NCBI GenBank assembly: GCA_001910725.1
Contig: MJGA01000143.1
Location: 1-12,410, forward strand
From: Phanerodontia chrysosporium
Lineage: Eukaryota; Basidiomycota; Agaricomycetes; Polyporales; Phanerochaetaceae
Direction of reading: 5' to 3'
DNA length: 12,410 bases
Shown here: piece by piece, positions 1 through 6,876 of the stretch
Layout: each line of letters begins with the position of its first letter
Position numbering within the stretch: position 1 is the stretch's first letter
Position numbers and translations under genes: made by a program
The notes under the pieces: generated by a model
What the model was told of the DNA's origin: nothing
Database searches by the model: none
What the model saw: the letters and a program-made list of their open reading frames with translations, nothing else

Positions 1-78
1 GCAGCAGGTGACAGAAGCGATTACTCCGAACTGTGACATGCAGAAGCGCTGGAGTGACAGCCCTAGGCTCGGGGCTGG

Positions 79-470
79 TCACGTGATACGGCGGTCACGT
101 GATGCGCACACGTGCGGTATCCCAGGGTCACATGGTCGAAGGTCTAGAAGCAGGCAAGGGTCTGGAAGCGCCGAGACACTCCGGAATGGACTAGAAAGCC
201 CTGGAGGTCTCTGGACAGGTCCGGACAGTGCTGGAACGTTCTGGAGGTTTCTGGGACATCGTAGGAACATTTAGGAACGTGTAGGAGAATGTAGGAATGC
301 CTGTAGGGCACTAGCCAATAGCGTAGTAGGTATTAGATAGCTAGGACCCTGAACACCGGTCCCTGGGGACCTGGTGCACATGTATATAAACCCTGAGGGC
401 GGGGTGCCTCCCCAGCTTCAATCTCATCGCATCTCACCTCTCTAGCCTCTATACCTCGTCTTCAAGCCTG
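79..470 (+). promoter_or_regulatory. LTR-like promoter in the left arm, reading inward
   Basis: In order: TCACGTGA at 79-86 and 95-102 (8-base palindromes with an E-box core, starts 16 bases apart); GAACGTTC at 234-241, the inverted-repeat core of a heat-shock-type element; four 10-base units at 261-300; TATATAAA at 383-390; then a pyrimidine-rich stretch from about 410 to 470 where RNA could start. CACGTG is the known core site of fungal bHLH factors (Cbf1, Pho4 and SREBP types). Which factor binds here, if any, is unknown. GTGAGT at 507-512 could act as a splice donor. Confidence 0.5.
261..300 (+). repeat. 10-base tandem repeat, four units, left arm
   Basis: Four consecutive 10-base units at 261, 271, 281 and 291 share the core TAGGA. 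A looser TGTAGGG follows at 302-308. A 10-base period is close to one DNA helical turn, so the cores face the same side of the helix. This suggests a cooperative protein-binding array, but no factor is known. Confidence 0.7.
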
Positions 471-565
471 GCTACACCCTTTGTAGTCCAAGTAAACCTT
501 TGCCAGTGAGTATTGCTGGTTGGTTTGGTGTATAGGCGCTAGGCAGCGCATTTTTGTGATAGAAG

Positions 566-1038
566 GTTCGAGATCTTGATGCGCTCAAGCAAGGGTTTGC
601 CAGAGCTCTCGTCCTTAGCAAGGACAAAACGGTTCCTAGCAGCTTTAGGCACTAGTAAACACGGGTCAGCCTGTGTACACAAGCCAGAAAACTTCTCCAC
701 ACAGGCAAAGCGCAAGGCTTTCCTGCCAGCCAACCCTCAACGAAGAGAAAGGGGTATTACTGTGGGTTTCCACGCCACACAGCTAAAACTGGTTGGACAG
801 GGTATTACACCCTTAGTCCAGCACTACAACAGGGGTTACTCGTCCGCAGGCAAAGCCCTCTGAGGTGGGTTACACCACGTTCCCCTGTCTGTACCTAAAA
901 AGGTACTATAGTGCCCACTTGCGCCTGTGGATCGGCAGAAAACTGAACAAAGCGCAAAAGCACTTGTTCAAACAAGCCCCCAGAACCCAAAGCAATAACC
1001 TAGGCCACCAAAGGTGGAGTAGGTTGGCTAGCTTCAAT
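566..1038. other. Core of the inverted-repeat element; no recognisable gene
   Basis: This is single-copy sequence between the arms. Open frames of about 95 codons on the + strand (576-863 and 865-1143) match no family I know and have no typical start context. GGGTATTAC occurs twice (about 752 and 801), with the looser forms GGGGTTAC and GGGTTAC near 833 and 867. CAAAGCGCAA occurs near 706 and 949. No coding function is claimed. Confidence 0.5.
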
Positions 1039-1139
1039 CTTCTATCACAAAAATGCGCTGCCCTAGCGCCTATACACCAAACCAACCAGCAATACTCACT
1101 GGCAAAGGTTTACTTGGACTACAAAGGGTGTAGCCAGGC

Positions 1140-1529
1140 TTGAAGACGAGGTATAGAGGCTAGAGAGGTGAGATGCGATGAGATTGAAGCTGGGGAGGCA
1201 CCCCCAGCCCTCAGGGTTTATATACATGTGCACCAGGTCCCCAGGGACCGGTGTTCAGGGTCCTAGCTATCTAATACCTACTACGCTATTGGCTAGTGCC
1301 CTACAGGCATTCCTACATTCTCCTACACGTTCCTAAATGTTCCTACGATGTCCCAGAAACCTCCAGAACGTTCCAGCACTGTCCGGACCTGTCCAGAGAC
1401 CTCCAGGGCTTTCTAGTTCCATTCCGGAGTGTCTCGGCGCTTCCAGACCCTTGCCTGCTTCTAGACCTTCGACCATGTGACCCTGGGATACCGCACGTGT
1501 GCGCATCACGTGACCGCCGTATCACGTGA
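1140..1529 (-). promoter_or_regulatory. LTR-like promoter in the right arm, reading inward
   Basis: Mirror copy of the left-arm promoter: paired TCACGTGA at 1522-1529 and 1506-1513, 10-base repeats at 1346-1307, TATATAAA at 1224-1217 and a purine-rich + strand (pyrimidine-rich on the transcribed-like strand) from about 1200 to 1140. It faces the left-arm promoter across the core, so the two could make overlapping transcripts. Confidence 0.5.
1307..1346 (-). repeat. 10-base tandem repeat, four units, right arm
   Basis: Reverse-complement copy of the 261-300 array, with TCCTA cores every 10 bases on the + strand. All four units are kept in both arms. Confidence 0.7.
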
Positions 1530-1606
1530 CCAGCCCGAGCCTAGGGCTGTCACTCCAGCGCTTCTGCATGTCACAGTTCGGAGTAATCGCTTCTGTCACC
1601 TGCTGC

Positions 1607-1618
1607 CCCTAACCCTAA
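1607..1618 (+). repeat. Telomere-type dimer (CCCTAA)2
   Basis: Two exact CCCTAA units start on the base after the right arm ends and lie about 20 bases before recognisable gypsy coding sequence. TTAGGG/CCCTAA is the usual telomere repeat of filamentous fungi. In this orientation it reads like the left end of a chromosome capping the gypsy sequence to its right. Two units can occur by chance, so the telomeric origin is inference. Confidence 0.45.
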
Positions 1619-1639
1619 GGTTAAGACGAAAAACTGTGA

Positions 1640-2531
1640 CACCGACACAAGAAGGTGTTCTCTGAAGAGGAATCACACCGCCTTCCGAAGCATCAGCCCT
1701 GGGATCACGCGATAGATCTCGTCCCGGACGCCCGGCTCGATCAAATCGAAGGTTTATCCCATGTCCCGATCGAGAATGAAGAACTACAGCGGTTCATCGA
1801 CGATGCACTCGCAAGGGCTATATCGTCCCCAGCAAGTCTCCGATCGCTTCCCTGTCTTCTTTATCAAGAAAAAGGACGGCAAGCTCCGGTTCATTCAGGA
1901 TTACCGCAAGCTCAACGACATCACTGTGAAGAATCGCTATCCCTTCCGCTCGCCTCCGACATCATCGGGAAGCTCCAGGGCGCTAAGATCTTCACCAAGT
2001 TCGACGTCCGTTGGGGCTACAACAACGTCCGGATTAAGGAAGGTGACGAGTGGAAAGCCGCCTTCGTCACAACCGCGGCCTCTTCGAGCCAGAGTCATGT
2101 ACTTCGGCCTGTGCAACAGCCCTGCACGTTCCAGGCCCTCATGAACCACATCTTCGCCGACCTCATCGCTGAGAGCAAGGTCGCAGTTTACCTCGACGAC
2201 ATTCTCATCTGGTCGAACGATCTCGCTTCACATCGGAAGATTGTTCACGAGGTACTGGCACGCCTCGCCAAATACGATCTGTACCTTCGGCCCGAGAAGT
2301 GCGAGTTCGAGCGCTCAGAGATCGAGTATCTCGGGCTCCTCATCAGCGAGGGACAAGTCGGCATGGACCCCGGCAAGGTTAAGGCAGTAGCCGAGTGGCC
2401 GACCCCGAAGAACCTCAAAGATGTACGAGGCTTTGTCAGGTTCGCCAACTTCTATCGCCGTTTCATCAAGGACTTCTCAAAGATCTGCCGCCCGCTGCAC
2501 GATCTGACGAAGAAGGATACTCCGTTTAATT
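1640..2531 (+). pseudogene. Reverse transcriptase region of pol
   Basis: Motifs appear in the Ty3/gypsy order: PWDHAI (about 1698), KKKDGKLR (about 1870), QDYRKLN (about 1900), [13 protein letters not shown] (about 1998-2036), FGLCNSP (about 2103-2123), and the catalytic YLDD at 2189-2200 within VAVYLDDILIWS. The thumb and connection follow with EYLGLLISEGQ and FANFYRRFIKDF. All three catalytic aspartates (one in FDVRWGYN, two in YLDD) are present. Six frame breaks fall inside this block, the densest part of pol. Confidence 0.95.
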
Positions 2532-3150
2532 GGGTCCCGCACAGGCGGAAGCCTTCGAGACGCTCAAGCGCGCTTTCACAACTCAGCCCGTGCTCGCCAT
2601 GTGGAGCATTGATCGGCCGACTCGCGTCGAGACCGACGCTTCTGGCTACGCCACCGGAGGAGTCATAGCCCAACGCAACCCTGAAGATGGTCTCTGGCAT
2701 CCGATCGCGTATCGCTCGCAAACCATGAGCCCCGCCGAGCGGAACTACGAGATCTGGGACCGTGAGATGCTTGCAATCATCGAAGCTCTCAAGGACTGGC
2801 GCCAGTTCCTCGAAGGTCTCCCGGAGCCTTTCGAGATCTGGACCGATCATCAGAATCTCCAGTATTGGAAGACTGCGCAGAATCTCACGCGGCGACAAGC
2901 CCGGTGGGCCTCCTACCTCGCCGAGTACGACTTCCGCATCATTCACCGCCCCGGCAAGACCCATCTCCTCGCCGACCCGCTCTCCCGGCCCTCCTCGCTG
3001 CACGTCTCGGACGAAGAAGACAACCGCTCGCAAGTGGTGCTGAAGCCTGAGCTGTTTAAGATAGCCGCCACGGCAGCCTTCGCAAACCCCTCCCCCCTCG
3101 AGAAGCGCATTCGCGACTGCTCCGAGAAGGAAAAGGAAGTCGCAGACGCC
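2532..3150 (+). pseudogene. RNase H region of pol
   Basis: One frame carries a complete Ty3-type RNase H. The acidic residues expected for two-metal catalysis are visible: D in ETDASGYATGG (about 2629-2660), E in REMLAII (about 2762), D in WTDHQNLQYW (about 2839), and D in LADPLSR (about 2968-2990). It degrades the RNA strand during reverse transcription. Frame breaks at 2532-2534 and 3149-3150 bound the block. A charged linker leads to integrase. Confidence 0.93.
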
Positions 3151-4675
3151 TGCAGACTCTCCGGACCAAGGGGCCTCGCAAGCTGCGCAACGGCGTCCTC
3201 GAATGGGAAGAGGACAACGGCCTCCTGTACTACCATGGGAAGGTTTATGTCCCGAACAGTGCCGCGCTGCGCAACGACGTCATCAAGTCTTGCCACGACG
3301 CGCCGACCGCCGGACACCCTGGGAAGCACACCACCCTCGAACTGGTCTCTCGGTACTATTGGTGGCCGCGCATCTCCGCCGATGTTAGCCGCTACGTGCT
3401 CGGCTGTGATCAATGCCAACGGTACAAGTCCGCCCCGCATCCGAAGGCCACCCTACAGCCCCACGATGTCCCTTCAGGGCCCTGGGAACACGTCGGCGTA
3501 GATCTCATCACGCAGCTCCCACGCGACGCTAAGACAAGAAAGACTCGATCGCGGTCTACGTGGACCACTATTCGGATCAGTGCCACCTTGTGCCGGTCGA
3601 CTCGACGATCACCGCTGCCGGCATGGGCGACGTCCACTACACGGACATCTTCCGCCTCCACGGCCTCCCACGCAAGATCTTCTCCGATCGCGGACCCCAG
3701 TTTGCAGCCCAGTACATGCGAGCGCTGTACAAGCGCCTCGGCATCGCTACTGGTCTTACCACGGCATATCACCCAGAAGGCAACGGCAAGGTCGAGCGCA
3801 AGAACCAGGAAGTCGAGAAATTCCTGCGTCTCTTCGTCTCCCAGCGCCAAGACGACTGGGTCGATTGGCTCCCAATGGCCGAGTTCACCCTGAACTCACA
3901 CGTGTCCAGTGCTACCGAGCGCACGCCCTTCGAGATTGTTTACGGCTACACACCGGACTTCACGATCCCGGCCGGCAAACACACCAACGTTCCCGCTCTC
4001 GACGAGCGCCTAGACCGCATGGCTCACGTCCGCAAAGAGGCCGAAGCTGCCCTGCGCCTAACCAAAGCCCGCATGAAAGAAGAGTACGAGGCCGCGAAGA
4101 AACGCGCCCACTCCTTCAAGGTCGGCGATCAGGTTTGGCTCAGCACGAAGGACCTCAGCATCGACCAGCCCTCGCCCAAGCTCGGCCCCCGCCAGCTGGG
4201 TCCGTTTAAGGTTCTGGAAAAGATCGGCGATCTGGACTATCGGCTCGAGCTCCCGAGCTGGCTGAAAATCCACCCGGTTTTCCATGTCAACCGCCTCAGC
4301 CCGTGGCACGATCAGGGCGTTGAGAAGCCCCTGCCGCCCAAACCTGTCAAGGTTGCCGGCGAAGAGGAATACGTCGTCGAGAAAGTCCTCGACAGCCGCA
4401 TATACCGCCGACAACTGCAATACAAGGTCCGCTGGAAAGGCTACGGTCAAGCCGGCGACACGTGGGAAAAGGCAGACAACCTCAAACACGCCAAAGCTCT
4501 GGTCAACAAATTCCATCGCGAAAATCCGGAAGCGCCCCGCAAGCTCGCTGCCACCGCCTTCGAAGCCCTCGCTGCCTCTTTTCGCCCGTTCGTCACCGAA
4601 GTCGACGTCTCCCACCTTTCTGCCTCTGATCGCGCCAAGGCCGATCTCGATTGGGAGGAGGGGCGTCACCTCTAA
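3151..4675 (+). pseudogene. Integrase with C-terminal chromodomain
   Basis: The zinc-binding HHCC module has histidines at 3294-3296 and 3315-3317 and cysteines at 3405-3407 and 3414-3416. The DDE core has D at 3501-3503 (GVDLI), D at 3686-3688 (FSDRGPQF) and E at 3794-3796 (VERKNQE), with 35 residues between the last two, the classical D,D35E spacing. The GPY/F-type module follows (LGPFKVLEKIGDLDYRLELP, about 4195-4256). A chromodomain spans about 4361-4530 and keeps the aromatic cage positions (EEYVVEKVLD, RWKGYG, TWE). Chromodomains on such integrases are known to steer insertion toward methylated-histone chromatin. The only break is at 3535, just after the first catalytic D. Confidence 0.95.
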
Positions 4676-4700
4676 CGACCTCGCGAGGACGCTCGGTTTT

Positions 4701-4713
4701 CGGAGGGGGGTAA
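4701..4713 (+). other. Polypurine tract of the gypsy element
   Basis: CGGAGGGGGG at 4701-4710, then TAA, then the TGTCAC that opens the LTR. A G-rich purine run directly upstream of the 3' LTR is the usual plus-strand primer site. It lies 26 bases after the pol stop codon. Confidence 0.8.
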
Positions 4714-5017
4714 TGTCACGGATGTGACGGTGCTGCCCTATTTTTCGCCGATTTTTGGCTGTTTTCCTCGATTAATCCAACGGGCGAGCAGCCCTCGCGC
4801 CGTCTGGAGTCCTAGCCGCCCACGCTCAGCGCCTGGCCACGCAGCGCCAGCGCCCTGATGGCGCATCACCCCTAGACGCCAGCGCATCCCGCCGCGCGCT
4901 CAGACACTGCCCGGATCACCGGTCTGCCTTGCAACCGGTTCCCCAGATCGCCGAGGAGGCACCGTCATCCCTGATGACTCCCCTCGCCGAGACACGCCGA
5001 GCTGATCAGCCTGATGA

Positions 5018-5118
5018 CACAGCCTCGGCCCGACGCAGCCTCGAGACACTGCCAGCTGACACAGCCTTGTGACATAGCCCCCGCACAGCCTCGCCGCGCA
5101 GCCCGCGTCACAGCCTCG
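5018..5118 (+). repeat. Five spaced CACAGCCTCG-like motifs in the LTR U3
   Basis: Copies at 5018-5027, 5034-5043 (CGCAGCCTCG), 5060-5069 (CACAGCCTTG), 5084-5093 and 5109-5118; three are exact. The starts are 16, 26, 24 and 25 bases apart. They lie 65-165 bases upstream of the TATA box, where LTR enhancers usually lie. No binding factor is known to me. Confidence 0.6.
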
Positions 5119-5182
5119 CTGGCTATGCCAAGCACTGCCCATCAGCTTAGGTAATCGTACAGCCTGCCCTAGAGTACTGTAG

Positions 5183-5190
5183 TATATAAG
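5183..5190 (+). promoter_or_regulatory. TATA box of the 3' LTR
   Basis: TATATAAG, about 25-30 bases upstream of a pyrimidine-rich stretch around 5200-5220 where RNA would start. Transcription from here would run into the 3' end of the oppositely oriented F-box gene. Confidence 0.65.
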
Positions 5191-5214
5191 GGTAGCTCCC
5201 CTCGCTCCTGTCCG

Positions 5215-6566
5215 TCATCTCGACCTCTTGGTCAATACGGACAGGTAAGCCTCAGTTTGTATAGTAGCATAGCATACTAATGTATCTTGGTCAATACGGA
5301 CAGCTGAACAAGTGTGTTCGTCGCTGCGCGACTCGCTCCGCCGCGCCTCGACGTCGACCTCCCCATCTGTCCTCCCTTGTGAAGCGTTGAGCCTTCGCTC
5401 CGCGACAAAGCGCTGGAAGGAACCCTGTTCACGCAGCGCACAGAGCGTCGCGTACGTCGTGTCCAGCGCAGCCTGGGGTATGGTCGTCCACGCATCCTGC
5501 ACGGGAAACCGCCCGGGCCGCCGCATCACGAGCGTCACGTCGCGAAGGGCGCGGTTGTGCGCCGCAGAGAGCGTCGCGAGGGCGCGCCAGATGGCGTGCC
5601 ACGAATCTCTGTTTGCCAACACGGAGAGCTCGAGCGACTGGAGGGAGCGGGCGCGTGCGAGGTCGAGGCAGGGAGGGCTGCTGGGCTCGGCCTGCAGCAC
5701 ACCCAGGAACGAGAGGCTGAGGTGTGTCAGATTCGGCTTTGTCGCATCGAGCAGGGATTCCAGCGCTGCCATGTCGCACAGGGAAAGACGCGTGAGGGTC
5801 AGGGAATGCAGCGTGCGTGCTGAGCGCGACTGCGCCAGGTGACGACAGAGGGCCCCGCATGTTGAGCTCTCGAAGGCGAGGCGGTGGATAGTGAGGTCAT
5901 TGGCTGCAGGGAGCAGGTGCTCTGGGAAGTCATTGCGGCGGCAAGGTTCGATGATTGTGAGATCCAGGAAGTCAATGTCTGTGAAGTAACTAAGCAGGCA
6001 GAGGATGTCGCTGAACCGCGTGTTATCCGCCGTGATGAGGATCCTGAGTACTTTCAGAGCAAATCTCGGTCGTTCGAGAGGTCGGAAAGATGGCTTTAAG
6101 ACGATATCCTGGAGATCAAGGCATTCCACACGAGGCGTGATGCTGAGGAGGTTGCAAAGGAGGGTAGACTCGAGCTGATGCGTCTCCGGTGGGAGAAACC
6201 AGCATTCGTCACGAAGAACGGGAGAAACTGTGATTCCAAGGTTTCTGACACATGCTGCAAGGTCGCGGTGTGTGTCAAAGAATGCATAGATGGCCTCGAG
6301 TTCTGTGTCGACGTCGAACGGAACATCTCCCAAATCTTCGTCGTCAAGGTCCGCTTCAAGGACGTAGAGCACATCGCGGAAAAGACGTGATTGTGCGAAG
6401 GGGGTCCAGTCGCGACAGACCAAAGAGCAGGAGCGCAGGCTCTTTCTGCTCGATGCACGACAGGCCTGACGATTGCGGTCTCGGTGGGATACGTCGAACT
6501 GGGCGAAGACGGTATCAAGGAGTTCGGCTGGTAGCTTAAAGCCGTACCATCAGAGGCCTCAAGCAT
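5215..6566 (-). CDS. F-box protein with LRR-like region; one apparent frameshift; C-terminus inside the LTR
   Basis: The N-terminal F-box is clear: KLPAELLDTVFAQFDVSHRD, then CSLVCRDWTPFAQSRLFRDV about 30 residues later. F-box proteins usually bind Skp1 and present targets to an SCF ubiquitin ligase. The rest has leucine-rich stretches (LTLTRLSLCDMAALESLL, LTHLSLSFLGVL, LQSLELSVL), as in the large mushroom F-box families. I place the start at ATG 6566-6564 (MLEASDGTAL); an in-frame ATG at 6599 would add 11 residues. A missing base in the TT run at 6535-6536 separates start and F-box. From there the frame is open to the stop at 5215-5217, giving about 450 residues. The last 30 or so residues are encoded by LTR sequence, so the native C-terminus was probably lost or replaced. 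The target is unknown. Confidence 0.85.
5245..5303 (+). other. Intron-like segment at the LTR edge, flanked by an 18-base repeat
   Basis: GTAAGC at 5245, a TACTAAT branch-like site near 5274-5280 and an ACAG end at 5303 make a 59-base candidate intron, the size of the real introns in this window. The 18 bases before the donor (cttggtcaatacggacag, 5227-5244) are repeated exactly as the last 18 bases of the segment (5286-5303). Removing it would leave one copy. Use as an intron is unproven. Confidence 0.3.
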
Positions 6567-6876
6567 AGCTATTACGACGGTACACACCTTCTTCATCACG
6601 CGGTTGTATGGATCCTGTTCTTTTGAAGCTCGAAGTATACTGCACCCCGACTCGCCGAGCGAAGACGCAGACGTGCGGCGGCAACGCCCGAAACTCCGCG
6701 ACCCGCAAGGTCTCCGCTCAGTACTCCGCCCGCGGTTGCCACACCGCGCGGCGGCTCAGCCACTGTCCGCCGCTTCTGCTGTCCTCCTCTCTGCGGTTGC
6801 AGGCCAACCCTATCCGACTGCACACGTACACTGAAATCACTCTGCTGGTCTTCTTCTGTTTCTCGAGCCGCCGACG
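6567..6876. promoter_or_regulatory. Shared region between the divergent F-box and Kre9-like genes
   Basis: These 310 bases separate two divergent start codons, so both promoters must lie here or overlap the genes. The right half has a CT-rich stretch (about 6839-6866) just before ATG 6877, common in fungal core promoters. I see no strong TATA box. An open minus frame across 6596-6934 is low-complexity and arginine-rich and is not supported as a gene. Confidence 0.5.

Larger units (their letters stand above)
1..565 (+). repeat. Left arm of the inverted repeat
   Basis: This arm is nearly identical to the reverse complement of 1039-1606. The differences I can see are length changes in short runs (for example GGGG against GGG near 71-74, one A against two near 190, AGG against AGGG near 541) plus one missing TG near 399-404. 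I found no clear base substitution. Similarity stops abruptly after AGAAG at 565. Related 10-mers, GTGACAGAAG at 9-18 and GTGATAGAAG at 556-565, lie near the two ends of the arm in direct orientation. Confidence 0.95.
1..1606. mobile_element. Long inverted-repeat (foldback-like) element with LTR-like arms
   Basis: Positions 1-565 and 1039-1606 are reverse complements of each other over their whole length, around a non-repeated core at 566-1038. I see no transposase or reverse transcriptase in the core, so any movement would be non-autonomous. The arms carry a TATA box and leader like an LTR, but they are inverted, which is not the layout of an LTR retrotransposon. The layout fits a foldback element, a MITE-like deletion derivative with very long terminal inverted repeats, or two LTR copies brought together head to head. 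Base 1 of the window pairs with base 1606, so the left end may be cut off and the repeat could run on. The right end abuts a telomere-type dimer and a truncated gypsy element. The structure is seen directly; the class is inference. Confidence 0.85.
1039..1606 (-). repeat. Right arm of the inverted repeat
   Basis: Reverse complement of 1-565. It is three bases longer because several runs are longer than in the left arm. All promoter-like elements of the left arm are present on the minus strand: TCACGTGA at 1506-1513 and 1522-1529, the 10-base repeats at 1307-1346, and TATATAAA at 1217-1224. Transcription from it would run toward the core. Confidence 0.95.
1640..4675 (+). pseudogene. pol: Gypsy pol polyprotein (RT-RNase H-integrase-chromodomain), nine apparent frameshifts
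   Basis: About 1010 codons of pol read through nine one-base frame changes, and each one is a missing base. They lie at 1815-1817, 1850-1852, 1941-1943, 2071-2072, 2089-2091, 2125, 2532-2534, 3149-3150 and 3535. Every site is at a run of G, C or A, or where a doubled base is expected. Between breaks the family consensus is well kept and I see no nonsense codon. This uniform pattern is more like undercalled homopolymers than decay. From 3536 to the TAA at 4673-4675 the frame is unbroken. The gag, protease and N-terminal part are lost at the left edge, so the copy is incomplete whatever the cause of the breaks. Confidence 0.95.
1640..5302 (+). mobile_element. 5'-truncated Ty3/gypsy chromovirus
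   Basis: The order RT, RNase H, integrase zinc finger, integrase core, chromodomain, polypurine tract and LTR is diagnostic of chromodomain-bearing Ty3/gypsy elements (chromoviruses). The first recognisable residues, KKVFSEEES, lie just before RT. The 5' LTR, gag and protease are absent and replaced by the inverted-repeat element. The left edge lies between about 1619 and 1640. The right edge is the end of the 3' LTR, which cannot be fixed without a second LTR; 5243 and 5302 are the two candidates ending in CA. Without a 5' LTR this copy cannot move on its own. Confidence 0.95.
4714..5302 (+). repeat. 3' LTR of the gypsy element
   Basis: It starts with TGTCACGGATGTGACGG straight after the polypurine tract. 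U3 is C-rich and carries five copies of a CACAGCCTCG-like motif (5018-5118). A TATA box lies at 5183-5190. CCTGTCCGT at 5207-5215 and ACGGACAGG at 5237-5245 form a 9-base stem with a 21-base loop near the expected RNA start. An 18-base direct repeat (5227-5244 and 5286-5303) leaves the 3' edge uncertain: the LTR may end at GGACA 5243 or 5302. Length would be 530 or 589 bases. No target duplication can be checked because the 5' LTR is gone. Confidence 0.8.

Noticed and set aside
1..1606. The two arms as the 5' and 3' LTRs of one retrotransposon
   Set aside because: They are inverted, not direct, repeats, and the core has no primer-binding site, polypurine tract or coding region that I can recognise.
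1606..1620. TTAGGGTTAGGGGCAGCAGG (minus strand) as a polypurine tract before the right arm
   Set aside because: The sequence beyond it is gypsy pol in the opposite orientation, so it cannot be the inside of an element ending in this arm. Telomere-type repeat explains it as well.
1640..4675. Repeat-induced point mutation or ordinary decay as the cause of pol frame breaks
   Set aside because: Premature stops and C-to-T type damage are not evident. The breaks are one-base losses at runs and also occur in unrelated host genes.
1640..4675. Programmed ribosomal frameshifting in pol
   Set aside because: Nine shifts in one frame direction at unrelated sites inside conserved domains is not how such elements use frameshifting, which is normally one event near the gag-pol junction.
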